Of a stretch of 39,386 nucleotides of DNA, positions 30,705 to 38,649 are shown in pieces. The notes beneath the pieces are model-generated. The model was given only the letters and a program-made list of their open reading frames with translations. It searched no databases and was not told where the DNA came from. Source of the DNA: JAHCHG01 sp041745765 (lineage in GTDB: Bacteria; Acidobacteriota; Blastocatellia; Pyrinomonadales; Pyrinomonadaceae); contig JBGTIH010000064.1 in assembly GCA_041745765.1 (NCBI GenBank), positions 1 to 39,386 of the forward strand, in the 5' to 3' direction. Position 1 is the stretch's first letter. Every line of letters starts with the position of its first letter. Both the position numbers and the translations under genes were made by a program.

Positions 30705-33497
30705 TCAGATTACCCAAAACCATAAAACAAAGATCGCGGCAAATATAAATCCGCCGATTAGCGCGTAAATAAAAACTGCTGAAATTCCCTGATCTCGCTT
30801 TGGTTTCAGCGTTTTTTCTTCCGGTTCCGGGATGATTTCTTCTTCGATTGTGATGCGCTCGAATTTGTGGGTTTCGATGATGATTTTGTCCGTCTGATTT
30901 TCTTCTTTGGGTAAACTAATGGCAAGCGCGAGGGCTTCGCCGAAAGACATTGCGCGTCCTTTTTCAAATTCGCGGTTAAATAATTTTTCTCCCAATGCGG
31001 CGCGTGTTTCGGCAATAAAAATATCGCGAAAAAGGCGTTCGGTCAGTTCGATTTCATAGCCGATTGATTCGCGCAAACTTTCCGCCGCGCCCGCCAGTTG
31101 CGCCGCTTTTTTCGCATTTCCGCTTTTTTCGAAAATCGCGGCTAAACCGTCCAGAGCGCAGGAAACCACCGATTTATTGCCGAGTTCGTGCGCTAATTTC
31201 AAAGATTCGGCAAATTGCGTCTGCGCGGCATTATAATTTTTCTCGCTGAAAGAAACGATTCCCAAATTTGCTAAATTCACGCTCGAAACCTGTTTATTTC
31301 CGAGATTTTCGGAAATAACGAGGGATTGCTCGATAAGAGGACGCGCCGCCGCCGTTTCGCCTCTGGCAAGTTCCAGATCAGCCAGAGCCGCAAGCGCAAA
31401 ACACATAATTGATTTGTCACCCATCCGCCGGCTGATTTCCAAAACTTCTTCGGTTAAAACTTGCGCTTTTGCAAAATCGCCCTGCCGCGTTGCCAATGCC
31501 GCCAAACCAAATTTCGATTTGGCGATTTGCTGCCAATCTTCCGCTTCAACGGCAACTGCCAAGCCTTCTCGATAAACTTTCTGAGCCGTTTCATAATCGC
31601 CCTGATTGCGCGTAAATTGACCGAAACCGTTTAAAAGATTAATGCGAACAGTTGAAGAAATTTCAATGCTTTTGTCCAGAGCGGCTTCCAGCCATTTGCG
31701 TCCTTCCGACAGATGTGAGCGATTAAGCCAGAAATATCGCAAAGCCGCTGTCATCCGCGCCGCCGTTTCCGCGTCTTCGTCCAGCGACCAATGAAGCGCG
31801 GCGCGGATATTATTATGCTCGGATTCGAGTTTTTCCATTGTTTCAACAGATCGTTCGCTCAAAAGATGCGGTTCCGCTTCTTCCGCCAATGTTAGAAAAT
31901 ACCGGGCGTGTTTTTGCCGCAAAATTTCAGCTTCACCGCTTTTTTCCAAACATTCCAGAGCAAATTCCCGCACTACTTCCAACATTCCGAGCCGCACACC
32001 GCCGTCTTCTGTTTCTTTCGCCGTCAATAATGCTTTATCCAAAAGCGAGACGATGCCGTCCAAGACAGAAGTGGAGATAGAGAGATGGGTGAATGGGGAG
32101 ATGGGGAGATGGGGCGATGGGGCGATATTTTGTTCCGTAAAATTTTCTTGCTCTTTATTATTAACTTCTTCAAAATCACTTAAAACAGATAAATCCCCTT
32201 CTCCGTTTTCTTCCTCGCTTTCCCTCATTCCCGTCACGACTTCGGCGGAATCAATCGTAAAACCGCCGGAAAAAACTGCTAATCGTCGGAATATGTTTTT
32301 TTCAACATCATCGAGCAGATCATAGCTCCATTTAACCGTCGCCCGCATCGTCTGGTGGCGTTCGGGCAAATCCGTTGCACCGCCCGTCAATAAATCGAGA
32401 GAATTTCCCAGCCGAATCAAAATTTCCGGCGGCGAAAGTACTTTTATGCGGGCGGCGGCAAGTTCGATGGCGAGCGGCAATCCGTCCAGTTTTTGACAAA
32501 TTCCGGCAATCGGGGGCGCGTTTTCCGGGGTTAAAACGAAATTCGAGCGCACATTTCGCGCCCGCACGAGGAAAAGATCGATTGCCGGAAATTCGGTTAA
32601 TTCATTTAATGAGCTGACGGATTTTTGCGGCACGGCGAGCGGCGCAACGCGATATTCGGTTTCATTTTTAAGCCGCAGAGGAATCCGGCTCGTTACTAAA
32701 ATCTTTAAATGATCGAAAGAATCTAAAAGCTCCTGCAAAAGCGGCGCGGCGGACGAGATCTGCTCGAAATTATCTAAAATCAATAAAACGCGGCGTTCTT
32801 TGAAAAAAGTTTTGAGAATTTCGAGCGGCGTGTTTTTATTAAATTCTTCGGCTCCGACGGTTTGAACGATTGCCGGTAAAAGAAGTTCGGCGTTGGTAAT
32901 ACTGGCAAGTTCCGTAAAAAACACGCCGTCCGCAAAATCATCGGATAATTCAAAACCGATTGCCCGCGCCAGACTCGTTTTTCCGGTGCCGCCCGTTCCG
33001 GTTAAAGTTATTAAATTTAAATCATTTGTTTGCAGTAAATCATTGATTTCCGCGATTTCCCTTGCGCGCCCGATGAGCGATTCTCTTTTGCTTAATTTAG
33101 CGGAAACAGAAAAATCCAGAGGCTGATTTCCCCTAATCGCAATCGCTGTATTTTCCGTTTGATCTAATGATTTCCGCTCGATTTCCGCCACGAAAACATA
33201 ACCTTTTCCCGGCACGGTTACGATAAAACGGTGTTCGCCCTTTTTTTCGCCGAGAGCTTTTCGCAAGGCGGCGACGTGAACCGTCAGATTGTTTTCTTCG
33301 ACAAACTGATCTGCCCAAACCGTATCGAGCAGTTCGTCTTTGGTGACGATTTCTCCGCTCTTTTCGATTAAAGCGAGCAGCAAATCGAGGGTTTTTGAAT
33401 TTAAATTGACCGTCTGATTGTTTTTTTGAAGTAAGCGACGCGCCGGATCAAGAACGAATTCGTCGAAGTAAACTGTTGATTCTTTTATAGTTTCCAT
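30705..33497 (-). CDS. Winged-helix / NTPase / TPR regulator with C-terminal membrane anchor
   Basis: This 930-aa protein begins with an OmpR/PhoB-type winged-helix domain (about 8-106, including SKTLDLLLALIEKSGEIVTKDELLDTVW and VPGKGYVFVAEI). A STAND/NB-ARC-like NTPase follows with Walker A GTGGTGKT (167-174) and Walker B LLILDN (238-243), the RLKNETEYRVAPL segment and GLPLAIELAAARIK. Then come helical TPR-type repeats (about 560-800), and a final single membrane helix (VFIYALIGGFIFAAIFVLWFWVI). The architecture suggests a signal-gated transcription regulator held at the inner membrane by its C-terminal end. The linker near 458-470 is encoded by 8-nt words (32091-32126). The ligand is unknown. 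It diverges from the unknown cluster that starts at 33654. Confidence 0.9.
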   Translation of the reverse strand: METIKESTVYFDEFVLDPARRLLQKNNQTVNLNSKTLDLLLALIEKSGEIVTKDELLDTVWADQFVEENNLTVHVAALRKALGEKKGEHRFIVTVPGKGYVFVAEIERKSLDQTENTAIAIRGNQPLDFSVSAKLSKRESLIGRAREIAEINDLLQTNDLNLITLTGTGGTGKTSLARAIGFELSDDFADGVFFTELASITNAELLLPAIVQTVGAEEFNKNTPLEILKTFFKERRVLLILDNFEQISSAAPLLQELLDSFDHLKILVTSRIPLRLKNETEYRVAPLAVPQKSVSSLNELTEFPAIDLFLVRARNVRSNFVLTPENAPPIAGICQKLDGLPLAIELAAARIKVLSPPEILIRLGNSLDLLTGGATDLPERHQTMRATVKWSYDLLDDVEKNIFRRLAVFSGGFTIDSAEVVTGMRESEEENGEGDLSVLSDFEEVNNKEQENFTEQNIAPSPHLPISPFTHLSISTSVLDGIVSLLDKALLTAKETEDGGVRLGMLEVVREFALECLEKSGEAEILRQKHARYFLTLAEEAEPHLLSERSVETMEKLESEHNNIRAALHWSLDEDAETAARMTAALRYFWLNRSHLSEGRKWLEAALDKSIEISSTVRINLLNGFGQFTRNQGDYETAQKVYREGLAVAVEAEDWQQIAKSKFGLAALATRQGDFAKAQVLTEEVLEISRRMGDKSIMCFALAALADLELARGETAAARPLIEQSLVISENLGNKQVSSVNLANLGIVSFSEKNYNAAQTQFAESLKLAHELGNKSVVSCALDGLAAIFEKSGNAKKAAQLAGAAESLRESIGYEIELTERLFRDIFIAETRAALGEKLFNREFEKGRAMSFGEALALAISLPKEENQTDKIIIETHKFERITIEEEIIPEPEEKTLKPKRDQGISAVFIYALIGGFIFAAIFVLWFWVI
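32091..32126. repeat. Octamer word array inside the regulator gene
   Basis: On the plus strand the bases read gaatgggg, agatgggg, agatgggg, cgatgggg, cgat. They encode part of a Pro/Ser/His-rich linker (SPHLPISPFTHLS) between the NTPase helices and the rest of the protein. Period 8, like the first block in coaBC. Confidence 0.8.
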
Positions 33498-33653
33498 TCA
33501 TTTAGGAACATTTAGTAATTATTAGCCGCCAAATTAAGGATTTTTAGCAAGCCTTTGGTCAAAAATGTTCACGTCGGAAAAAAATCGGGCTTTGAAACCG
33601 AATTTTAACATGAGCCGAAATAGGTCGGCAACAAAATTTTAGTATTTCGGCAA

Positions 33654-33929
33654 ATGAAGATTATGAAAAGGCGAATCGAAGTGGTCAGAGAAACCCACGA
33701 AATTACGATTATCCGAACAAACGGAAACCGGCAGAAGCATTTTTGCGAAAACTGCCGACAGAATGTTTCGGCGTTTACGCCCGCGCAAATCGCTTCTTTT
33801 TTTCAAAAAGACGTGCGCGAGATTTGCCGGATGATCGAAGCGGAAATTTTTCATCTGGTCAGCGCAGAACGCGGCATTGCCTTCATTTGCGGAAAATCTT
33901 TAAACAATTCTTGTAGGGAAATTAATTAA
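33654..33929 (+). CDS. Small putative metal-binding helix-turn-helix-like protein
   Basis: This 91-aa protein has a strand-rich start (RRIEVVRETHEITIIRTNG) and a C-x2-C pair (FCENCRQNV). A helical segment (TPAQIASFFQKDVREICRMIEAEIFHLV) follows, with the spacing of an excisionase/MerR-like helix-turn-helix, and it ends in GIAFICGKSL. From memory, short proteins of this pattern occur in Blastocatellia-type genomes; I do not know a named family. A second Met at 33663 is possible. It is divergent from the large regulator with a 156-base spacer and leads a run of same-strand unknown genes with good ribosome sites, so a local regulatory role is plausible. Confidence 0.75.
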   Translation: MKIMKRRIEVVRETHEITIIRTNGNRQKHFCENCRQNVSAFTPAQIASFFQKDVREICRMIEAEIFHLVSAERGIAFICGKSLNNSCREIN

Positions 33930-33960
33930 AAATTCAAGTAAAAAAAAAGGAGAAATATAT

Positions 33961-34551
33961 ATGAACAACTTTATGAATTGGTTTGGTGTCGGCGTCAAAG
34001 GCGGCGGAACTCTCGGTCTTGTCGGATTTGAAACAATGGAAGGCTACATTTCCAATCTCGGAATGCCTTCGCATTCGCATGCTTTAAATATGACGTATTT
34101 AAGACTCGGTGCCGGCTTAGGCGGCGGAGCGGGGCTGTGTGCGATATTCGTCTATAATTGCAGTAATCCGCAAAATCTGCACCGAAAAAATGATGCGAGT
34201 TGGAGCATAAATGTTTCGCTCGGCGCAAAATGGAGCGATGTCGTTAAATTTATGGCAAAATCGAAACTTTTTGAAGTCGCCCCGAAACTCGTCAACAGTT
34301 TTTCCAAGGCAACCAAAGCCGATCTCGACAATATACGCAATTCGGCATCGTATCTTAGTACGGTCTATGAAATTACCGACCAGACGAAAGATAAAGTTAT
34401 CACGATAGACATTCCCTTTGCCGGAGTCGGAGCAGAAATATCCGCGCAGAAACTTTACGGCACGATTTATATCGGCGACCTGAAGACGCAAAGTGCAAAT
34501 ATCGATAAAAGCGGTCTGCCGTCAGGAGGGAAAAGAATCGGCGAATTATAA
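33961..34551 (+). CDS. Unknown 196-aa protein with a glycine-rich N-terminal half
   Basis: I do not recognise this protein. Residues 1-70 are hydrophobic and glycine rich (FGVGVKGGGTLGLVGFETMEGY, then LRLGAGLGGGAGLCAIFVYN), without a cleavable signal peptide. The rest is soluble-looking, with a helical KWSDVVKFMAKSKLFEVAPKLVNSF stretch and a strand pattern ITIDIPFAGVGAEISAQKLYGTIYIGDL. A membrane-active or beta-barrel-like protein is possible but not shown. The ATG at 33961 has a strong AAGGAG ribosome site. It is 31 bases after the 91-aa gene and 64 before the 122-aa gene. Confidence 0.72.
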   Translation: MNNFMNWFGVGVKGGGTLGLVGFETMEGYISNLGMPSHSHALNMTYLRLGAGLGGGAGLCAIFVYNCSNPQNLHRKNDASWSINVSLGAKWSDVVKFMAKSKLFEVAPKLVNSFSKATKADLDNIRNSASYLSTVYEITDQTKDKVITIDIPFAGVGAEISAQKLYGTIYIGDLKTQSANIDKSGLPSGGKRIGEL

Positions 34552-34615
34552 AGCTGAGTTGTCTCGAATGGCTTAAAACTTAATCGAGTTTTTTACAAAT
34601 TTATAAGGAGAGAAT

Positions 34616-34984
34616 ATGTTTGTTTATTTAAATGTCACGTATATGAATTTATATGGGAAAATAACTTCCGGAACTCTGGAAATAGCAAAAAAAACATTTG
34701 TCGGCGGTCAAACGACACAAACTTTTGAATGGCGTGGCGGAAACGGAACAAGCGACGGCGGTATGTGGGAATGGTTTTACGACAAAAACGGATTCGTGGC
34801 GATGAAATTAACTTCTAATTTAACCCAAAAACACATCGGAAGTTTGAAGGAAAATTCCTGGAATAAAAATCCTCTGCCGCCGATCGAGCCGTGGTTTAAA
34901 AGAGGCGCAAAAGGCTATTTTACCTATGTTCAGCCGACCGGAAAGGAATTTATTTGCGATTGGAAATTAATAAACGATAAATAA
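34616..34984 (+). CDS. Unknown 122-aa beta-rich protein
   Basis: This 122-aa protein has no signal peptide and is rich in aromatic residues and glycine: VYLNVTYMNLYGKITSGTLE, QTTQTFEWRGGNGTSDGG, MWEWFYDKNGFVAMKLTSN, GYFTYVQPTGKEFICDWKL. It looks like a small beta-sandwich; no family is recognised. The ATG at 34616 has AAGGAGAG five to six bases upstream, one of the better ribosome sites of the window. It follows the 196-aa unknown closely on the same strand. Immediately after the stop lies a short frame that looks like the end of another gene (34986-35069). Confidence 0.72.
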   Translation: MFVYLNVTYMNLYGKITSGTLEIAKKTFVGGQTTQTFEWRGGNGTSDGGMWEWFYDKNGFVAMKLTSNLTQKHIGSLKENSWNKNPLPPIEPWFKRGAKGYFTYVQPTGKEFICDWKLINDK

Positions 34985-34985
34985 A

Positions 34986-35069
34986 TTTCTCGTTCCCGTT
35001 CCATTAGGTTTTGAAGCCGCAGCCGATTATGTGATTACGGAAATTACTGAAAACTTTTTTTACAAATAA
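34986..35069 (+). pseudogene. Possible remnant of a gene 3' end
   Basis: In the frame +1 relative to the 122-aa gene, 27 codons read FLVPVPLGFEAAADYVITEI then TENFFYK and a stop. The composition is protein-like, unlike a spacer, and it lacks a start. It could be the degraded end of a third small gene, or part of the 122-aa gene displaced by a frameshift. Weakly supported. Confidence 0.35.
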
Positions 35070-35122
35070 TGTAAAAGGCAGGAAATTATACACATCGTCC
35101 GAAAAAAAAGAGGAAAAAATAT

Positions 35123-36196
35123 ATGAAAATAAAATTGCCGGTAATAATTTTTCTTGTTTTACTGACAAATTTGTCGTGCAGCCTTTTTTTCCGCGACCTG
35201 TATATGTTTGACCAAAACAATTTGCAGAAAGCCTTTGCCGCTTTTAAGGAAAAAGGAAATGACGGAAGAGGAGCTTTGGTTGAAATAGAAATTACGCATA
35301 ACAAAGTTTCTTTCAACACCGGCACGAAAATATTTGTTTATTCAAAAGGATTTTTGAGCGAAGTCCGATATCAATATCCATCCGAATGGAAGGATTTTCG
35401 GCTCGATGAAATTGATGTTTCCAATTTAGATAAAGCAATGACGGCGGCAATCGAACTTGCCGGAAAAAATCCGTATATGGACAAAACGGAAGTCAGCCGG
35501 ATCGTTATCAATAAGCAAGAGGTCAATCGCGATGACAATCTCATTTCCAATATAGACAAACGGCGCGAAGCGATTCGTTTTGAGATTTATGTCGCCGATT
35601 CGGACAATGTATCGAAATATTCCACTAATTTACAGGGCGAAATCGTGGATGTCGCCGCCACCAATATCAAACCGCGCATCAATTTTCTCGACGCGGATCA
35701 AATGAAAAAGTCTTTGGCGGAAATCAAACCGCTGTTCGGCGGCAAATTAGCCGTCGAGAGTTTATCAATTCAATCGGGAAATTTCACCTTTTACGCCCGC
35801 GACCCGAAAAATCCTGACGAACGCAATAGTTATCGTTTAGATTCAAGAGAATTTCTGCAAGCCGGCGCAGCTAATCCTTATAAAACTTTGGCGGAAAAAA
35901 AAGCCGAAGAAATTAAGCGGCAAGTCGGCACACCGGACAATTTGATGACTTTCCCGGAGCCTGTTTATTTTGATATTGACGAAGTTGATCTTTCGCTCAT
36001 TCCGACAATAATGCAAAAAACGACTGAAACCGCTAAACTGTCCAATCTTAAAATCACGACTATCAGCATCAATATACCTGTAGATCGGTTTAAGAAATCA
36101 AAGGAATTTGAGTGGCGAGTCGAAGCCAGCGGCGACCGTTCTGAAAGTGAGATCGTGATTTTTGATGCTCAGGGCAATCTTAAAAATGCGAACTAA
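35123..36196 (+). CDS. Unknown envelope protein, possible lipoprotein, 357 aa
   Basis: The N-terminus MKIKLPVIIFLVLLTNLSCS resembles a lipoprotein signal with Cys19 (residues -3 to -1 are N-L-S, so the lipobox is imperfect). The mature part is mixed alpha/beta with two similar-looking stretches (VEIEITHNKVSFNTGTKIFVYS and VESLSIQSGNFTFYARDP) and a C-terminal strand-rich end (LKITTISINIPVDRFKKSKEF then EWRVEASGDRSESEIVIFDAQG). No family is recognised. The ATG at 35123 has an AGAGGA site. It belongs to the same-strand run beginning at 33654. A role in the envelope is inferred from the signal only. Confidence 0.75.
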   Translation: MKIKLPVIIFLVLLTNLSCSLFFRDLYMFDQNNLQKAFAAFKEKGNDGRGALVEIEITHNKVSFNTGTKIFVYSKGFLSEVRYQYPSEWKDFRLDEIDVSNLDKAMTAAIELAGKNPYMDKTEVSRIVINKQEVNRDDNLISNIDKRREAIRFEIYVADSDNVSKYSTNLQGEIVDVAATNIKPRINFLDADQMKKSLAEIKPLFGGKLAVESLSIQSGNFTFYARDPKNPDERNSYRLDSREFLQAGAANPYKTLAEKKAEEIKRQVGTPDNLMTFPEPVYFDIDEVDLSLIPTIMQKTTETAKLSNLKITTISINIPVDRFKKSKEFEWRVEASGDRSESEIVIFDAQGNLKNAN

Positions 36197-36217
36197 GCAG
36201 CAATTAAAACGGAAATG

Positions 36218-36353
36218 CCGGGAGCGCAGACTGCTAAGTCTGCATGATTCCGAAAGGACGAAAAAGCCTTTCGAATACAAATAAACTTTATTCCGAGCAA
36301 ACGCCGCTTTCGCGCCCGACGCGCTCCTGCATACTGGCAGTCTGCGCTCCCGG
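36218..36353. repeat. Perfect 17-bp inverted repeat with inner hairpins
   Basis: CCGGGAGCGCAGACTGC (36218-36234) is exactly complementary to 36337-36353. Inside are GCAGACT/AGTCTGC (36226-36243) and CGAAAGG/CCTTTCG (36251-36273). The element fills most of the 181-base spacer between the 357-aa and 248-aa genes. It is much more GC rich than its flanks and looks like a small palindromic repeat family member. Confidence 0.8.
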
Positions 36354-36377
36354 CGGCGGTTTAGCAAGCGATAATTT

Positions 36378-37124
36378 ATGACAAGAGATCCTAAATCTTC
36401 GGAAATTTTAGCGCACTGGCATTTCTCGCCGGAAGAATGGCGCGAATATGTCGAGTATGAAAAAGAATTTCGCCAAAATGAATTCGGAGATTTTTTTCAG
36501 AAAGCTATGCCGTATATCGTTGCTACGGGTATCGTAATAATGCTTTTGACTTTGCTCAGCAGCGAATTAGCGGCGATATTTATAGTCTTTGTTTTTGTAG
36601 CCGGTTTTCTGGGATTTGCCTGTTTGATTCATTGGCTGATCCGGCAAAACGAATTGTCCGCAATGAACTCACGTCCGGGCGAAGTGCAGATTACGATTTA
36701 CGGCGTAAGCACCAACGGGCTTTGGTTTGACTGGGAATTTGAAGGCAACCGCATCGGCTTTAAATCGGCTCGCCGCCTGAACGCTCATACGATAACCGGA
36801 AAATTAAATTATCTGGAATTCAATTGTCCGGTGAAAATTAGGGTTAAAGGCAAATATATAAAATTAGAGAAAAGATGGCGCGTGCCGATTCCAAACGGCA
36901 GAGAAGCCGAAGCCGATCTCGTCATCCAAAGGCTCTATCAGGCACGAGCAACATTTTCACAATCAACCGATTCACAATCAAACAATTTTTCACTGGGAAA
37001 ACTGCACGATTTATCCGACCCAAATTCTTTCTACGGACACGATTTTATGAGTTCAACCGAATGCACCAAATGCGGAAGCAGTATCGAAGCCGTAACGCAT
37101 TTTAAATGGAAGTGTAAAAAATGA
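36378..37124 (+). CDS. Membrane protein with a C-terminal zinc-ribbon-like tail, unknown
   Basis: This 248-aa protein has an N-terminal soluble segment (ILAHWHFSPEEWREYVEYEKEF) and two membrane helices (about 45-62 and 64-90). A beta-rich cytosolic domain (VQITIYGVSTNGLWFDWEFEG, KIRVKGKYIKLEKRWRVPIP) follows, then a Ser/Gln-rich linker and a C-terminal TECTKCGSSIEAV then KWKC with three cysteines in a zinc-ribbon-like arrangement. The middle domain could be a PH-like or YcxB-like domain, which is inference from topology. No named family is recognised. It follows the palindromic element and precedes a lipoprotein gene by 19 bases. Confidence 0.75.
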   Translation: MTRDPKSSEILAHWHFSPEEWREYVEYEKEFRQNEFGDFFQKAMPYIVATGIVIMLLTLLSSELAAIFIVFVFVAGFLGFACLIHWLIRQNELSAMNSRPGEVQITIYGVSTNGLWFDWEFEGNRIGFKSARRLNAHTITGKLNYLEFNCPVKIRVKGKYIKLEKRWRVPIPNGREAEADLVIQRLYQARATFSQSTDSQSNNFSLGKLHDLSDPNSFYGHDFMSSTECTKCGSSIEAVTHFKWKCKK

Positions 37125-37143
37125 TTTTTATGGAGAAAATTTT

Positions 37144-37581
37144 ATGTTCAAATCAGCAAACTATCTACCAAAATCAAGAGTAAATCTTATTTTATGTCTT
37201 TTTATAATCTTATCCGTCGGCTTGGGTTGTATGAACGTCAAACGACCCTGGCGCGATTATTCGGATAGAAAATTTGATTCGAAGGAATGGCTCGCCGGAG
37301 ATGAGATCGAGCGCGGGCGAATGGTGCTTGAAATTTTTAAGGAGCGCGAAAAATTTAACGGCAAATCGAGAGATGAAATTATCGGACTTTTCGGCGAACC
37401 GACTAAAAAATTGACGGTCGAAGGCAGAGAGGTCTGGCTTTATAAAACTACCAATCGTTTTCATAATGATCTCAATCTTTTTCCCGTAACCTTCGAAGGA
37501 AAAAAAGGCGCGATTATCGGCGCGATCAAAGGCGGGACATTTTCGATGGTCGTTGATGAAGAATGGATAACAGAGCCTTAA
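37144..37581 (+). CDS. Probable lipoprotein, BamE/SmpA-like
   Basis: This 145-aa protein has a hydrophobic N-terminus ending LSVGLGCMN, a lipobox-like site with Cys29. The mature part has the SmpA/OmlA-type element RDEIIGLFGEPTKKLTVEGREVWLYKT (about 76-102), in which a helix packs on a small sheet, and a short end. BamE-like proteins help outer-membrane protein assembly, but the fold is used by other lipoproteins too. The ATG at 37144 has a TGGAG site and lies 19 bases after the 248-aa gene, so the two are likely co-transcribed. It converges with the VTT-domain gene. Confidence 0.75.
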   Translation: MFKSANYLPKSRVNLILCLFIILSVGLGCMNVKRPWRDYSDRKFDSKEWLAGDEIERGRMVLEIFKEREKFNGKSRDEIIGLFGEPTKKLTVEGREVWLYKTTNRFHNDLNLFPVTFEGKKGAIIGAIKGGTFSMVVDEEWITEP

Positions 37582-37607
37582 CCGGAAAAAATCTGAAATT
37601 GCCGGAA

Positions 37608-38336
37608 TCAAGCATTTTCCGCTGTCATCCGATTAAGCGCGCGTTTGCTGAAAACGCCGATGACGAAAATCGCGGCGATTGTAGCGATGATGCCGAGAAT
37701 AATCATCCAGGATTCCTGCGGTTGATTAAAATTGAGTTCGCTCAAACTGGAACCGACGAAGACGGTTGCCGAAGTGCGCGGCACATATGCGATCAGCGTT
37801 CCCAGAAGAAAGGTTTTAATCGAAACACCCGAAGCCGAGATCATAAAATTGGTCGCCGCAAAAGGCACCGCCGGCGACAAACGCAAGAGGACGATAATCA
37901 AGATACTTCTGAAAAAATTTTTCTTCAAAAGTTCTTCGTGAACGGCTTTTAATTTCGGTTTTTTTTCAATTATAGATTCAAAATTTTCGCCCGCGAGACG
38001 TTTTGAAACAAAATAATTAATCGCCAAAGCACCACATATTGCGCCGAGCATCGCCAGCAATCCGAGTTGAAAATCAAACGCCCAACCGCTGACTATTCCG
38101 ACGATATTCGTCGGCAAAACCGCCAATCCGGCAAGAATCGAAACGCTGACGATAAAAGCGAAAATCCCTTCGGTTTGATTCGCCTGAAGCCACGGGCTAA
38201 CGCTGTAAATCACACCGATAAAAGCTGTCAAACCGAAAATCGGCATTACCAGCGAAAACATTGCCCAGAAGCCGATCTTACCGAAATCTTCTTTAATGTT
38301 TTTTATCTTTTGAAATATTGTTGAAAATCCGATCAC
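37608..38336 (-). CDS. VTT-domain (TVP38/TMEM64, DedA-like) membrane protein
   Basis: This 242-aa inner-membrane protein has about six hydrophobic segments and the VTT/SNARE-associated signature: FVSKRLAGENFESIIEKKPKL with the preceding GAICGALAINYF, and LLRLSPAVPFAATNFMISASG followed by FLLGTLIAYVPRT. Proteins of this superfamily act as lipid scramblases or transporters in membranes; the exact substrate here is unknown. It starts at 38336 and ends 26 bases from the converging lipoprotein gene. No defect is seen. The sequence upstream is a 300-base spacer that also contains a plus-strand promoter-like element. Confidence 0.88.
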   Translation of the reverse strand: MIGFSTIFQKIKNIKEDFGKIGFWAMFSLVMPIFGLTAFIGVIYSVSPWLQANQTEGIFAFIVSVSILAGLAVLPTNIVGIVSGWAFDFQLGLLAMLGAICGALAINYFVSKRLAGENFESIIEKKPKLKAVHEELLKKNFFRSILIIVLLRLSPAVPFAATNFMISASGVSIKTFLLGTLIAYVPRTSATVFVGSSLSELNFNQPQESWMIILGIIATIAAIFVIGVFSKRALNRMTAENA

Positions 38337-38524
38337 TAAATAAACCTGCTCTTAAAATTCTATTCTTAGAATGCTGTTTTAACATAGTTGAGTCAAATTA
38401 TGATTAATATAGACTAAAAAGGATTAAGGGAAATTGCGAGATTATTTTTCAAAAAAACAAAAACTTTCAGTAAATGTTTTCGTTAAATTAATGGATTTTT
38501 ATATTTTAAGGATATAATCAATTT
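38337..38524. other. A/T-rich spacer with a -10-like element
   Basis: No gene is seen. It would hold the minus-strand promoter of the VTT gene, and a perfect plus-strand TATAAT at 38513-38518 with only a weak -35 (TGGATT at 38492-38497, 15-base spacer). Confidence 0.5.
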
Positions 38525-38636
38525 TCTGTAATTTTCAACACTAATGATTTGATTCCGATTCTAAAAATGCCTTATTATTTTCAGCTGATTCAAACAGAGC
38601 GAAGCGGAATAATTTCCGCTTCGCTCTGTTTTTTTT
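38525..38636 (+). ncRNA. Candidate terminated leader or small RNA
   Basis: A transcript starting after TATAAT (38513-38518) would run about 110 bases to a very strong intrinsic terminator. Nothing upstream on the plus strand needs terminating, since the neighbouring gene points left. The terminator ends 13 bases before the start codon of the 141-aa gene. It could therefore be an attenuator controlling that gene, or an independent small RNA. The evidence is positional only. Confidence 0.4.
38593..38636 (+). terminator. Strong intrinsic terminator just upstream of the 141-aa gene
   Basis: A perfect 17-bp stem (38593-38609 with 38614-38630, core CAGAGCGAAGCGGAA) with a 4-base loop is followed by a run of eight T. 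It is the strongest terminator in the window. Confidence 0.93.
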
Positions 38637-38649
38637 GAAGAGGAAAAAT

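Noticed and set aside
37563..37952. 129-aa plus-strand frame
   Set aside because: It is antisense to the VTT-domain gene and shows the charged composition typical of such shadows.
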